Made by a program: the position numbers and the translations under genes. Positions 8,918-18,281 of a stretch of DNA of 64,000 bases are shown here, piece after piece (position 1 is the first letter of the stretch; every line of letters begins with the position of its first letter). This DNA is from UBA2185 sp964564625 (lineage in GTDB: Bacteria; Desulfobacterota; Syntrophia; Syntrophales; UBA2185): assembly GCA_964564625.1 (NCBI GenBank), contig CAZMBE010000011.1, positions 20,450 to 84,449 of the forward strand, given 5' to 3'. Below the pieces are notes generated by a model. That model made no database searches. It was not told the DNA's origin and saw only the letters and a program-made list of their open reading frames with translations.

Positions 8918-9709
8918 TTATTTTTTCAGCAACCGATCCATCTGAAACCGAATACCCTTAGATTTCAACTCTGTATATAACCTTTTCCCCACTTTCATGA
9001 TCATCCATGTCGGTCCGGATAGACTATAACCAAACGCAAAAGTAAACATCATGATCTGTGGCTCTGCAATAACGATAACCATGATGAATACAATAAGTAC
9101 AAAAGACATGAAAGGTTTTCGGGAAAAAAAGTTGAGGTCTTTAAAGCTGTAATATTTGATACTGCTAATCATCAGTAATGAGAGAGCGACAACGATAATC
9201 AATATGGACAGGTTGTTAAATGTACCTTTTCCCCCAAGATAGTAAAAAAGTAATACCCCGGTGGCAACAACAGCGGCTGCACCCGGTATTGGAAGCCCAT
9301 TAAAAACCTTGCTGTCAATTAAGCCTATCTGAACATTGAATCTCGCCAGCCGTAAGGCTCCACAAAACACGAAAAGAAATGCTGCAAGCCAGCCCCATTT
9401 GCCGAATGTTGACAGCGCCCATGTATAGGTGAGGATTGCAGGTGCAACACCGAACGCCACAAGGTCAGACAGGGAATCGTACTCTGATCCGAATTTGCTC
9501 GTCGTGTTCGTCATCCTCGCTATTCTGCCATCCAAGCCGTCCAGAACAAAAGCAATCAGAATAGGCACAGCGGCATACCAATACTCCCCTTTCATGGAGG
9601 CGATTATAGAATAAAAACCGCAAAAAAGGCTTCCCGTTGTAAAGAGATTGGGTAACAAATAAATTCCTTTTTTCATACGTTCTCTTTTAGATGTTGCATG
9701 CTTTTTCAT
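8918..9709 (-). CDS. pssA: CDP-diacylglycerol-serine O-phosphatidyltransferase
   Basis: PssA transfers the phosphatidyl group from CDP-diacylglycerol to serine, the first step towards phosphatidylethanolamine, at the inner membrane. It is the membrane-embedded CDP-alcohol phosphotransferase type. The motif DG-x2-AR-x8-G-x3-D-x3-D is present (DGLDGRIARMTNTTSKFGSE followed by YDSLSD), with several hydrophobic helices around it. I chose the ATG at 9709, whose ATGA overlaps the psd stop and which has GGGTGG six bases upstream. A GTG three codons earlier (9718) is the alternative. Psd, the next enzyme, is directly upstream; CdsA at 13650 supplies the substrate. Confidence 0.94.
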   Translation of the reverse strand: MKKHATSKRERMKKGIYLLPNLFTTGSLFCGFYSIIASMKGEYWYAAVPILIAFVLDGLDGRIARMTNTTSKFGSEYDSLSDLVAFGVAPAILTYTWALSTFGKWGWLAAFLFVFCGALRLARFNVQIGLIDSKVFNGLPIPGAAAVVATGVLLFYYLGGKGTFNNLSILIIVVALSLLMISSIKYYSFKDLNFFSRKPFMSFVLIVFIMVIVIAEPQIMMFTFAFGYSLSGPTWMIMKVGKRLYTELKSKGIRFQMDRLLKK

Positions 9710-10347
9710 TTTAGCCACCCTATTTGAGTCTCTCCCGCCCTTACCTTATCACCAATCTTGACTGATATTGTAGAATCGGAAGGAAGATAGACTTCTAATC
9801 GTGAACCGAATCTGATAAGACCAAATCTCTCGCCTTTCAATACATGCATCCCCTCTTTTACCCAGCATTCAATCCTTCTTGCTATTAATCCCGCGACCTG
9901 TACCGTGAGAATTTCCTTCCCGTCATTTGTATGAATAAGAATAGAATTTCTTTCATTAAGGTTCGATGCTTTATCCAGGTTGGCGGAAAAAAAACTCCCC
10001 GTGTTATAGTGAATTCTCCCTATCTTTCCGTCACAAGGTATCCGGTTGACATGGACGTTAAACACATTCATAAATATACTGATTTTCTTCGCTGGAGCTT
10101 TAAGAAAATCGTTTTCTGAAATATCTTCTATCTTTATGATTTCCCCATCTGCTGGAGATATCACTGATTTTGTATTATCAGGTGTCCTTCGCTCTGGATT
10201 TCTAAAAAACCAGGTTACAAAAATCGTAGCAATAAAAAATGTGAATGCAATTCCCTTGAAACCGAAAAAGAAAAAAATGACGGTGAGAATACATAGCGGA
10301 ATGATGAATGGAAGGCCTTCACGTACTATTATGGTATTATGATTCAT
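9706..10347 (-). CDS. psd: phosphatidylserine decarboxylase proenzyme, short type
   Basis: Psd decarboxylates phosphatidylserine to phosphatidylethanolamine. The proenzyme cleaves itself between Gly and Ser to create a pyruvoyl group; here the site is in LIRFGSRLEVYLP (G181-S182 from the chosen start). Two hydrophobic segments near residues 11-48 anchor it in the membrane. The short length, about 213 residues, fits the roughly 210-230-residue class found in rhizobia and many Deltaproteobacteria. The start is uncertain: I prefer the ATG at 10347 (AAAGG close upstream, 16 bases after the previous stop), but ATGs at 10377 and further upstream stay in frame. It is coupled to pssA by a four-base overlap. 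Confidence 0.92.
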   Translation of the reverse strand: MNHNTIIVREGLPFIIPLCILTVIFFFFGFKGIAFTFFIATIFVTWFFRNPERRTPDNTKSVISPADGEIIKIEDISENDFLKAPAKKISIFMNVFNVHVNRIPCDGKIGRIHYNTGSFFSANLDKASNLNERNSILIHTNDGKEILTVQVAGLIARRIECWVKEGMHVLKGERFGLIRFGSRLEVYLPSDSTISVKIGDKVRAGETQIGWLK

Positions 10348-10363
10348 ATCCTTTATTGTAAGA

Positions 10364-10606
10364 CTACCTTGAGCCATTAAACGCAGCATTACGGTATCTG
10401 GCAAGGATTCTGAAAATCTGCTCCTTCCCCCGAAGTTTCCTTTTCTGTAAATTCTTCTTTTCTATTTCCTCTTCTGCCGTCAAATAAATACGTTTGTTAA
10501 AATTCTCAAGATGAGCTTCGAGTTTTTCATGATCTTCCACGTACTTTCTTAGCTCTTCATCCTCATCAATATATTTCTTGATCAAGAGCTCGTCGGCTTC
10601 TTCCAT
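10364..10606 (-). CDS. small helical DUF465 (YdcH-like) protein
   Basis: An 80-residue, highly charged protein predicted to be almost all helix. The pattern ELRKYVEDHEKLEAHLENFN followed by KKNLQKRKLRGKEQIFRIL matches the DUF465/YdcH family of short coiled-coil proteins by eye. No biochemical function is established for this family. A strong GGGGAGG ribosome site lies eight bases before the ATG, which supports a real gene. It sits 16 bases upstream of the psd start chosen here and 91 bases after tsaB, but this context does not reveal its role. Confidence 0.75.
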   Translation of the reverse strand: MEEADELLIKKYIDEDEELRKYVEDHEKLEAHLENFNKRIYLTAEEEIEKKNLQKRKLRGKEQIFRILARYRNAAFNGSR

Positions 10607-10697
10607 GTACGGTACCTCCCCTTCGTGTTTCTATATTAAATAAAGACACTTGTCAACAGTTCATATGCATGGCCACTGTGAATATTCTTACTGATTG

Positions 10698-11384
10698 CTA
10701 TAGTGACAGTTTTATCTCCGCTTCTGAGGAACGCAGATACCGAGGTGCAAAGGTAATGGGATTTAATATATCTCCTTTATGATACTTTTCCCGCCCTAAA
10801 AGGCCAACTATCGCTGCTCTCACATGCTGATGCGCATGATACGCGAAGTATGATTTCCCTGGCAACGCATCGGCAATAAGTTTAGCATATCTTAATGCTC
10901 CATCGCCTACAAATATTGTCTTGTCATCTATATACTGTAAAAAATCCTTCACATGAGTAATTCTTTCACTTTCTTTTTTTTCCAATATATTTTCTGGTTC
11001 AGTTCTGTAGAGTGCTGTATACACCTGGTCTTTTTGCGCATCCAGCATAGGGCACACGTACATTTCTGAGCCGGCCAGATTATATGCCAGTGCATCAAGT
11101 GTCGATACACCAACAATGGGTCTGCCTGCCGCAAGGGCAAGCCCCTTTATGGTACTTGCCCCCACTCGAAGTCCCGTAAATGATCCTGGCCCTATGGTAC
11201 ATACAAACAGATCTATCTTACCTATGCCTACATTTGAAATGCTGCATAAATTAGATAATACAGGTAATATTACAAGGGAATGGTTTACGCCCAGACAAAC
11301 GGTACTTTCATAGAGTATTTCAGTATTTTTGAGAAGCGCAATACTAGCTGATTTTGTAGAAGTATCAATTGATAAAATTAACAT
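10698..11384 (-). CDS. tsaB: tRNA threonylcarbamoyladenosine biosynthesis protein TsaB
   Basis: TsaB is the TsaD partner needed to build the t6A modification at position 37 of ANN-decoding tRNAs. The 228-residue protein shows the ASKHA N-terminus LILSIDTSTKSASIAL and the GPGSFTGLRVGASTIKGLA signature. Length is normal for the family. It begins two bases after the rseP stop and has no clear ribosome site of its own, so it is probably translated through coupling. TsaB is usually catalytically inactive and acts as a scaffold. Confidence 0.93.
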   Translation of the reverse strand: MLILSIDTSTKSASIALLKNTEILYESTVCLGVNHSLVILPVLSNLCSISNVGIGKIDLFVCTIGPGSFTGLRVGASTIKGLALAAGRPIVGVSTLDALAYNLAGSEMYVCPMLDAQKDQVYTALYRTEPENILEKKESERITHVKDFLQYIDDKTIFVGDGALRYAKLIADALPGKSYFAYHAHQHVRAAIVGLLGREKYHKGDILNPITFAPRYLRSSEAEIKLSL

Positions 11385-11386
11385 TG

Positions 11387-12487
11387 TTATCGTGAAAAAA
11401 TTTTATTGATATTGTCAAAACTCAGATTCAATCTTTCAATATCAATAATGAAGACAAATAACATGAGGATAACCAAGAGAACAAAGCCAATCTGTTGAGC
11501 CATCTCTCTCCATTTAATATTAATTTCTTTACCTGTAATAATTTCTATGAAAAAGAATAAAAGATGTCCTCCATCAAGGATGGGAATAGGAAAAAGATTG
11601 AGAATGGCAAGATTGATGCTCAATAATGCCATGAAGAAAACAAATGGTATTATACCTTCCTTGACTTGCGCTCCTGCAATCTGCGCGATGAGAATTGGCC
11701 CACCTAAAGTTTTAGGAGAAATAGCACCTTCAAATATTTTAATTACGCTTAGCACCGTCAATTTACTGATGTTCCATGTTTGCTTCAAACCTGTCCAAAA
11801 TGCCATCAATGGATTCATACTCTCTGTTACCGTATGTTGTGACGAAGGACTTACACCTATCTTATAAGATTCGATATCTTCACCGAAAATATTCTGTGTC
11901 TTTAACATTCTTGGTTTCAAGGAGACATCTCTTGTTAACTCATCCCTCTTTATAGTGACACGTAACTCCTTACCTTCACTTTTACTAATACGCTCGGCAA
12001 GTATCTCCCATCGGGTTATCTTTTTTCCATCGATCGCAACAATCATGTCTCCTTCCCTTATACCGGCGTCAAATGCGGAAGACCCCTCCTGAACACCACC
12101 AATATGGGTAGTTAGTGTCGGAACACCTATCATATAAACAATAGTAAAAATCACAATGGCGAGGAGAAAATTAAAGATCGGGCCGGCGGCAACAATGGCT
12201 ATTCTTTTTGAGACCGGCTGTTTCAGGAAAGATCTTTTTTTGTCCTCTTCCGAAAGCTCGTCATCTTGCGACTCTCCCAGCAGTTTGACATAGCCTCCTA
12301 AAGGTATCAGTGAAATAAGATACTCCGTTTCTCCTATCTTTTTCCCTATCAATCTGGGTCCAAATCCAAGGGAAAATTTCAGCACACCGACACCCGAATA
12401 CTTCGCAACAAGGAAATGACCCACCTCATGTGCGAAGATGAGAACACCCAGCAACACTATGAGAGATATTATGCTTATACCTAACAC
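11387..12487 (-). CDS. rseP: RIP metalloprotease RseP (site-2 protease)
   Basis: A membrane zinc protease that cuts within transmembrane helices, typically anti-sigma factors or leftover signal peptides. The 366-residue protein has the zinc motif in FAHEVGHFLVAK near the N-terminus, a PDZ domain (about 110-200) and the second catalytic motif NLFPIPILDGGHL. There is one clear PDZ domain where E. coli RseP has two, as in many other bacteria. The start is a GTG that overlaps the dxr stop by seven bases, matching the usual N-terminus just before the first helix. The uppS-cdsA-dxr-rseP order is conserved in many Proteobacteria. Confidence 0.95.
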   Translation of the reverse strand: MLGISIISLIVLLGVLIFAHEVGHFLVAKYSGVGVLKFSLGFGPRLIGKKIGETEYLISLIPLGGYVKLLGESQDDELSEEDKKRSFLKQPVSKRIAIVAAGPIFNFLLAIVIFTIVYMIGVPTLTTHIGGVQEGSSAFDAGIREGDMIVAIDGKKITRWEILAERISKSEGKELRVTIKRDELTRDVSLKPRMLKTQNIFGEDIESYKIGVSPSSQHTVTESMNPLMAFWTGLKQTWNISKLTVLSVIKIFEGAISPKTLGGPILIAQIAGAQVKEGIIPFVFFMALLSINLAILNLFPIPILDGGHLLFFFIEIITGKEINIKWREMAQQIGFVLLVILMLFVFIIDIERLNLSFDNINKIFSR

Positions 12488-13653
12488 GATACTATATTTA
12501 TCCTTTCAATAAATTTCTCTGTGCAATTTCTTGCCCATTTATCTGCTTCAATTATTTTCCCGAGGGTAGGAGATTCCTCAACTTGATGACAGGATAATGC
12601 ATCTCCGATTAATTTTGATATATCCGTGAATCGTATTTTCCCCTTTAAAAATGCATCAACGGCAACCTCGTTTGCCGCGTTCATAACCGCTGGCATAGTT
12701 CCTCCTGTTTTCCCTGCGTTAATGGCAAGCCTCAGGTTAGGGAATTTTTCCACGTCGGGTGGGAGGAATTCGAATGCATCAACCTTCAATAAATCAAGGG
12801 AAGGACCACGATTGATAATTCTTTCTGGAAAAGAAAGGGCATACGCAATGGGAATCCTCATATCCGGGACGCTGAGTTGCGCCATTATCGTTCCGTCGAT
12901 AAATTCCACCATGGAATGGACAACGCTTTGCGGATGAATAAGGACATCGATATTCTCCATATCAACATTAAATAACCATCTTGCCTCAATGATTTCAAGG
13001 CCTTTGTTCATCATGGTGGCAGAATCGATGGTAATTTTTCGTCCCATCCTCCAGCATGGGTGTTTCAATGCATCAGCAGGTTTTACACCTGCAAGTTCAT
13101 CCTTAGATAGATGGAGAAATGGCCCTCCCGATGCAGTGAGAATAATTTTTTTAATATAACCCGCCTTCTGGCCTGTAATACATTGAAATATCGCATTATG
13201 CTCGCTGTCAACAGGTAATATTTTTACATTCTTTTCTCGGGCTTTATCAACAACGAGTGGTCCTGCCATAACCAATACTTCCTTATTCGCGAGGGCAATG
13301 TCTTTTCCTGCTTCAATAGCTTCGATAGTCGGCATAAGACCTGCCGAACCTACCATGGAGGATATTACCATATGAGCGTCCTTTATGGATGCCACTTCAC
13401 GATACCCGTCTTCTCCGAACAGTATCTTGACCCCTGCAGAAGGATTTAAATTTTTCTTTAATTCTCGTGCATGGTCCTCGTCAATGACCGATGCGACCTG
13501 CGGCCTGAACTTATCAATTTGTTGCGTGAGTAGACCAATATTTGTACATGCCGAAAGTGCAACAACATTAAAACGGTCAGGGTTGTTTCCTATAACATCT
13601 AATGCACTTACTCCGATAGACCCCGTTGATCCAAGGATAGATATATTCTTCAT
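12481..13653 (-). CDS. dxr: 1-deoxy-D-xylulose 5-phosphate reductoisomerase
   Basis: Dxr converts DXP to MEP with NADPH, the committed step of the MEP isoprenoid pathway. I start at MKNISILGSTGSIG (13653), giving 390 residues. This ATG overlaps the cdsA stop as ATGA and places the NADPH motif GSTGSIG at the N-terminus; the frame is open upstream to 13707. The metal/substrate regions include LPVDSEHNAIFQ and LTASGGPF, plus a long HPCWRMGRKITIDSATMMNK segment. IspG of the same pathway lies downstream in the run. Confidence 0.96.
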   Translation of the reverse strand: MKNISILGSTGSIGVSALDVIGNNPDRFNVVALSACTNIGLLTQQIDKFRPQVASVIDEDHARELKKNLNPSAGVKILFGEDGYREVASIKDAHMVISSMVGSAGLMPTIEAIEAGKDIALANKEVLVMAGPLVVDKAREKNVKILPVDSEHNAIFQCITGQKAGYIKKIILTASGGPFLHLSKDELAGVKPADALKHPCWRMGRKITIDSATMMNKGLEIIEARWLFNVDMENIDVLIHPQSVVHSMVEFIDGTIMAQLSVPDMRIPIAYALSFPERIINRGPSLDLLKVDAFEFLPPDVEKFPNLRLAINAGKTGGTMPAVMNAANEVAVDAFLKGKIRFTDISKLIGDALSCHQVEESPTLGKIIEADKWARNCTEKFIERINIVSC

Positions 13654-14456
13654 ACTAGTATAAAAAGTTTGTAGTAGTACACAAATGGTGCAATAAATAT
13701 TAAGCAATCAAGCCTGTCAAGCAATCCCCCGTGTCCAATAAGAAATGAACCGGAATCCTTAACTCCGGAGGCTCTTTTTATCATTGATTCACTGAGATCA
13801 CCCAGTTGTCCTAAAATACCTCCCAAAAGTCCGATTATCACTGCATGAACAACAGGAAGCGTCGGATAGAATACATAGCGGAATACTACGCATCCCGCAA
13901 CACACCCCATAAACAAGGCAATTGTTCCTTCTACTGTTTTCCCAGGACTTACCACAGGAAGGAGCTTTTTCTTTCCCATCATTCTCCCTATATAAAATGC
14001 CGCAATGTCTCCGGAGAATGCAACGACAAGAATAAGAAAAATCCATACAATCCCGTCATCGGTTTTCCTCATTAAGATGAAATGCGACAACATAAAAGGT
14101 ATATACATAACACCCAACACAATCCTGCATAAAGGAGATGTATCAAGAGTGTGAATGTTAATCCTGAGCAGAAACAAAACGAACACGCCTAGAACGGAAA
14201 ATGCAATGACGGCGAGAATGATACGAAAATCACCTGAAAATGCAGCAACAGGAAGCAAGAGCGCGACAGCCAATCCTTCCCATTTTTCCCATGAGGATTC
14301 CTCATTAAACATCATCCTGTTGTATTCAAATACGGCCCCGAGAATTATAAAGGTAATAAAACCAGCAAATAACCCCTCAGAACCGTACAATATAACGGAG
14401 ATCAATATAGGTACAGCGATAATTCCGGTGATCCATCTCTTTATATGAGGACTCAT
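13650..14456 (-). CDS. cdsA: phosphatidate cytidylyltransferase
   Basis: CdsA makes CDP-diacylglycerol from phosphatidic acid and CTP in the inner membrane, the precursor of all phospholipids here. The 268-residue protein is a chain of hydrophobic helices ending in the family signature S-x-KR-x4-KD-x5-GHGG-x2-DR-x-D (SMIKRASGVKDSG then IGHGGLLDRLD). It overlaps uppS upstream and dxr downstream by four bases each, both as ATGA. PssA and Psd in the same run use its product. Confidence 0.95.
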   Translation of the reverse strand: MSPHIKRWITGIIAVPILISVILYGSEGLFAGFITFIILGAVFEYNRMMFNEESSWEKWEGLAVALLLPVAAFSGDFRIILAVIAFSVLGVFVLFLLRINIHTLDTSPLCRIVLGVMYIPFMLSHFILMRKTDDGIVWIFLILVVAFSGDIAAFYIGRMMGKKKLLPVVSPGKTVEGTIALFMGCVAGCVVFRYVFYPTLPVVHAVIIGLLGGILGQLGDLSESMIKRASGVKDSGSFLIGHGGLLDRLDCLIFIAPFVYYYKLFILV

Positions 14457-15205
14457 CCTATATCTGATCCACCTCTTTGTAGCTGGTCACTTGTTAATCC
14501 GAATCTCCTCTCTCTCCGTTGAAAATCAGCAATTGCCTCCATAAGATGCTTCCGCCTGAAATCAGGCCAGAGGACATCAGTAAAATAAAGCTCTGTATAC
14601 GCGGTTTGCCATAACAGAAAGTTACTCAACCTGTATTCTCCACTTGTTCTTATCAGCAGGTCAGGATCGGGAATTTCTCCGGTATATAAATACCGAGAGA
14701 AGAGTTCTTTGGTGATATTTTGCGGAGTAATATTACCATTTTTACTCTCTTTCATGATCTCCTTAACGGCCTCAATAATTTCATCCCTCCCACCATAGCT
14801 TAACGCGAGATTGAGAACCATTCCTCTGTTCTGAGAAGTCTTTTCCATTGCTTCATTCAGTATTTTTCTTACAGAATCTTGTAACGCTCCAATATGACCA
14901 ATAGCGGTCAAACGAATATCATGTTTCATCATAACTGGAATTTCTGATCGAAGGTATTCTTGCAGTAATTCCATCAATGCATCCACTTCTTCTCGAGGAC
15001 GAAGCCAATTCTCTACAGAAAAAGCATACAGCGTAAGGTATTGTATGCCTAATTCCCGACACACCCTCACGGTAATCTTTACCGATTTCGCACCTTTTCT
15101 ATGTCCGGATATCCTTCCAAGAGTGTGTTTTTCCGCCCATCTGCCATTACCATCCATAATTATAGCAATGTGCCGGGGGAGATTCTTTTGATCGATTTTT
15201 TTCAT
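14453..15205 (-). CDS. uppS: undecaprenyl diphosphate synthase (isoprenyl transferase)
   Basis: UppS is a cis-prenyltransferase that extends farnesyl diphosphate with IPP to the C55 carrier used for peptidoglycan and O-antigen. Motifs seen are HIAIIMDGNGRWA at the N-terminus and RTSGEYRLSNFLLWQTAYTE near the C-terminus, both diagnostic. I use the ATG at 15205 (250 residues); a GTG three codons upstream is possible. The ribosome site is weak. The 156-base gap before it contains the terminator after frr, so uppS may begin a new transcript. Confidence 0.95.
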   Translation of the reverse strand: MKKIDQKNLPRHIAIIMDGNGRWAEKHTLGRISGHRKGAKSVKITVRVCRELGIQYLTLYAFSVENWLRPREEVDALMELLQEYLRSEIPVMMKHDIRLTAIGHIGALQDSVRKILNEAMEKTSQNRGMVLNLALSYGGRDEIIEAVKEIMKESKNGNITPQNITKELFSRYLYTGEIPDPDLLIRTSGEYRLSNFLLWQTAYTELYFTDVLWPDFRRKHLMEAIADFQRRERRFGLTSDQLQRGGSDIG

Positions 15206-15310
15206 GAAAGACACAATTCTTTTTTCTATATACCAATAATTATTAATAATCTAAATTATCACAACATAAGGTAATTATCAAGTCACGCAAAGGTATTTGT
15301 CCATGCCATA

Positions 15311-15337
15311 AACAAATAAGGAGCCCAGAGGCTCCTC
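15311..15337 (-). terminator. intrinsic terminator after frr
   Basis: A perfect 7-bp stem (AGGAGCC / GGCTCCT) with a four-base loop, followed on the minus strand by TATTTGTTT. It is 34 bases past the frr stop codon and 106 bases before uppS. It should end or attenuate the rpsB-tsf-pyrH-frr transcript. The T tract is imperfect. Confidence 0.65.
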
Positions 15338-15370
15338 ACTATATATTCATTATTCTTCATAAAATTAAAT

Positions 15371-15928
15371 TTATATTTCCATGATTTCTTTTTCCTTGGA
15401 AGCAAGGATACCGTCAGTTCTTTCTATATATTTATCAGTTATCTCCTGGACTTCTTCTTGATACGCATAGAATTCGTCTTCGGAAATATCATTATCTTTC
15501 TTCATGGTTTTAAGATTATCATTCGCATCTCTTCTTGCGTTTCGAAGGTTGATTTTACATTCCTCTGCCAGTCTTTTTACAACTTTTACGAGCTCCTTCC
15601 TTCGTTCTTCTGTCAGAGAAGGAATCGAAATTCGTATCAGCTTTCCATCGTTTGTCGGATTTAAACCAAGGTCAGATTTTTGTATAGCCTTTTCAACACT
15701 CCCTATGACACTGCTATCCCAAGGGGATATGACGATCAGCCGACTCTCAGGTATAGACAGTGTTGCAACCTGATTTAGTGGTGTGGGAACACCGTAGTAT
15801 TCTACTTTTATTCCATCAAGAAGCGATAATGATGCCCTCCCTGTTCTCACCTTATTCAAAGATTTTTCAAAAGCGCGGATGGCTTTATCCATTCCATCTT
15901 TCAATTCATCAAAAACTAGTTCCTTCAT
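15371..15928 (-). CDS. frr: ribosome recycling factor
   Basis: RRF works with EF-G to split the post-termination ribosome. The 185-residue length is exactly typical, and the core LNKVRTGRASLSLLDGIKVE and the NPTNDGKLIRISIPSLTEER region are clear. It begins three bases after the pyrH stop. The order rpsB-tsf-pyrH-frr is one of the most conserved bacterial gene strings. A terminator hairpin follows. Confidence 0.97.
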   Translation of the reverse strand: MKELVFDELKDGMDKAIRAFEKSLNKVRTGRASLSLLDGIKVEYYGVPTPLNQVATLSIPESRLIVISPWDSSVIGSVEKAIQKSDLGLNPTNDGKLIRISIPSLTEERRKELVKVVKRLAEECKINLRNARRDANDNLKTMKKDNDISEDEFYAYQEEVQEITDKYIERTDGILASKEKEIMEI

Positions 15929-15931
15929 CTT

Positions 15932-16648
15932 CTATGCCCTGACAATTGTTCCCACGGATCTTCCACATATTACACGTTTGATGTTACCATTTTTTTGCAA
16001 GTTAAATATTATAATAGGGAGATTATTTTCTCTGCAAAGAGAAATAGCGGTTGCATCCATCACTTTGAGATGTCTGGTTAATACATCATTATAACAAATC
16101 TCAGGAAACATTACAGCATCACTGTGTTTAATGGGATCTTTGTCGTAGACACCGTCTACTTTAGTAGCCTTCAAAATGACATCAGACTTTATCTCTATCG
16201 CCCTTAATGAAGCGGCGGTATCTGTGGTAAAGTATGGGTTACCAGTGCCGCCGGCAAATATCACAACTCTTCCTTTTTCCAAATGGCGAATTGCCCTCCT
16301 TTGAATAAAAGGTTCAGCAACTTCTTTCATTTCTATGGCCGATAAAACTCTGGTAATAACACCCAATTGCTCCATTGAGCTCTGAAGCGCGATGCTGTTT
16401 ATTACCGTGGCGAGCATTCCCATATAATCCGCGGAAATCCGATCCATACCTCTTAGGTTGGCTTCCAGGCCACGAAAAATATTGCCTCCACCAACTACGA
16501 TACCCAACTGCACACCGAGGTTAACAACTTCCTTGATTTCCTGGCTGATGCTTGATATGGCGTCAATATCGATCCCATAGGAACTCTTCCCCATAAGAAC
16601 TTCGCCACTTAGTTTTAAAAGAACTCTCTTATAAATAGTTTGATCCAT
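15932..16648 (-). CDS. pyrH: UMP kinase
   Basis: PyrH phosphorylates UMP to UDP and belongs to the amino acid kinase family, not the adenylate kinase family. The 238-residue protein has the N-terminal YKRVLLKLSGE motif, the VVGGGNIFRG glycine loop and the TGNPYFTTDTAASLRA segment. It begins two bases after the tsf stop. Normal length, no anomalies. Confidence 0.97.
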   Translation of the reverse strand: MDQTIYKRVLLKLSGEVLMGKSSYGIDIDAISSISQEIKEVVNLGVQLGIVVGGGNIFRGLEANLRGMDRISADYMGMLATVINSIALQSSMEQLGVITRVLSAIEMKEVAEPFIQRRAIRHLEKGRVVIFAGGTGNPYFTTDTAASLRAIEIKSDVILKATKVDGVYDKDPIKHSDAVMFPEICYNDVLTRHLKVMDATAISLCRENNLPIIIFNLQKNGNIKRVICGRSVGTIVRA

Positions 16649-16650
16649 TT

Positions 16651-17256
16651 TTATTGTTTCAAATCTTCTCCTAATTGGAACCGCATAAACCTTCTGATAA
16701 TAATATTCTCTCCCGTTTTTGCAATCATATTATTGATCAGTGTCTCAATAGTAATATCAGTGTTCTTAATGAACTTCTGATGTAGAAGGCATACATCCTC
16801 ATAATACTTCTTTAGTTTTCCTTCTACTATCTTATCCCATATTTTCTCTGGTTTTTTCTCTGCCAGGGCCTGGCTTCTATAAATCTCCTTCTCCCGTTTC
16901 ATGACATCAGGCGGTATATCCTCCGGCTTTATATACGTGGGATTTGATGCGGCAATGTGCATTGTCAGATCCTTCGCCAATAGGAGAAAATTATCCGTCT
17001 TGGCGACGAAATCAGTTTCGCAATTAAGCTCCACTAAGACCCCTATTCTCCCTCCCATGTGTATATATGATGCTATCACACCATCTTTCGCCGCCTTTGA
17101 TGATCTTTTAGTTGCCGCAGACATTCCTTTTTTCCGAAGGAAATCAATAGCCTTGTCAAAGTTACCATCAGAAGCGGCAAGTGCCTCTTTGCAGTCCATT
17201 ATACCGGCACCAGTCTTATCTCTCAGTTCTTTAACCATTGTTGATGAAATACTCAC
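16651..17256 (-). CDS. tsf: elongation factor Ts, short form
   Basis: EF-Ts regenerates EF-Tu-GTP. The protein has 201 residues with the N-terminal UBA-like domain (VKELRDKTGAGIMDCKEAL) and the core motif VELNCETDFVAKTDNF. The single core repeat makes this the short form known from Thermus and many Deltaproteobacteria, rather than the roughly 280-residue E. coli form. The start is GTG at 17256, with AGGA five bases upstream; an ATG six codons later (17238) is less well placed. The gap to rpsB is 26 bases. Confidence 0.96.
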   Translation of the reverse strand: MSISSTMVKELRDKTGAGIMDCKEALAASDGNFDKAIDFLRKKGMSAATKRSSKAAKDGVIASYIHMGGRIGVLVELNCETDFVAKTDNFLLLAKDLTMHIAASNPTYIKPEDIPPDVMKREKEIYRSQALAEKKPEKIWDKIVEGKLKKYYEDVCLLHQKFIKNTDITIETLINNMIAKTGENIIIRRFMRFQLGEDLKQ

Positions 17257-17282
17257 TTATTCCTACCTCCCGGTCATATTAG

Positions 17283-18128
17283 CTATTTGTAATTCCGCTC
17301 CATATTACTTTCAACAGTTTCATCAATATCAGTTACTCCGTTCTTAGTTTCCACAGATTCGGGAACATCTGATTCCATAGTATCAATCCCCGTCAAAATC
17401 TCGACCGGTACTTCTTTATCAGTGTGAGCTTGTATATTTTCCTCAAATCTTTTTTTCCCATCAACGACCGCGTCTGCAATTTTGGAAGCGAACAATTTAA
17501 TTGCCCTGATGGCATCATCATTACCGGGGATAATATAATCGATGTCATCAGGATCACAATTCGTATCAACTATCGCTACGATGGGGATCCTCAGTTTCTG
17601 CGCTTCCTTGATAGCAATACTTTCCCTCTTAGGGTCAACAACAAATAACCCTCCGGGCAAACGTTTAACTGCTTTTATACCACCCAGTACCTTCTCAAGT
17701 TTGTTCATTTCTTTCTGGAGTTTCATAATTTCTTTTTTAGGAAAAGCTTTGATGCTGTCATCCTCAAACATTTTCTGCAGTCCGTTCAGCCTTTCTATCC
17801 TTTTGCTGATCGTATTAAAGTTTGTAAGCATGCCGCCTAACCATCTCTGATTCACGTAAGGCATTGCACACCTCTCGGCTTCTTCTTTGACAGCTTCCTG
17901 AGATTGCTTTTTCGTTCCTATAAAGAGAACTTCCTTCCCTTCTGCTACCAGGTTAACAACGAAATCATACGCAGCCTGGAACATTCCTACCGTCTGCTGA
18001 AGGTCAATAATGTAAATCCCGTTTCTAGCCCCGAATATGTAAGGCTTCATCTTCGGATTCCACTTGTTCGTCTGATGACCAAAGTGGACACCCGCTTCTA
18101 ATAACAGTTTCATGGAAATACTCGCCAT
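17283..18128 (-). CDS. rpsB: 30S ribosomal protein S2
   Basis: S2 is a late-assembling protein of the small ribosomal subunit. The 281-residue sequence has the signature KLLLEAGVHFGHQTNKWNPK at the N-terminus and the IPGNDDAIRAIKLF region. The C-terminus (about 235-281) carries an acidic, probably disordered extension. A good AGGAGT ribosome site precedes the ATG. The 153-base gap upstream should hold the promoter of rpsB-tsf-pyrH-frr, but I could not identify a convincing -35/-10 pair in it. Confidence 0.97.
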   Translation of the reverse strand: MASISMKLLLEAGVHFGHQTNKWNPKMKPYIFGARNGIYIIDLQQTVGMFQAAYDFVVNLVAEGKEVLFIGTKKQSQEAVKEEAERCAMPYVNQRWLGGMLTNFNTISKRIERLNGLQKMFEDDSIKAFPKKEIMKLQKEMNKLEKVLGGIKAVKRLPGGLFVVDPKRESIAIKEAQKLRIPIVAIVDTNCDPDDIDYIIPGNDDAIRAIKLFASKIADAVVDGKKRFEENIQAHTDKEVPVEILTGIDTMESDVPESVETKNGVTDIDETVESNMERNYK

Positions 18129-18281
18129 TTTTTAACTCCTTTTATGTTTTTACCTCCATCCTTATCATTTTGCACAGGAAACTTTTCTCATGAAAAGCAA
18201 CATTCCGTCAATCAAAGGATGTGTGAAATTCGATGGCAGATAGCATAAAGATTATTAATTAGCAAGTGAAAAAGGTGGCAT

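Noticed and set aside
16901..17347. 148-codon plus-strand frame opposite tsf and rpsB
   Set aside because: Fully antisense to well-supported essential genes; its length follows from their codon pattern.
18129..18281. Promoter TTGACG/AGAAAA upstream of rpsB
   Set aside because: Good -35 but the -10 element does not match at the proper spacing, so it is not reported as a feature.
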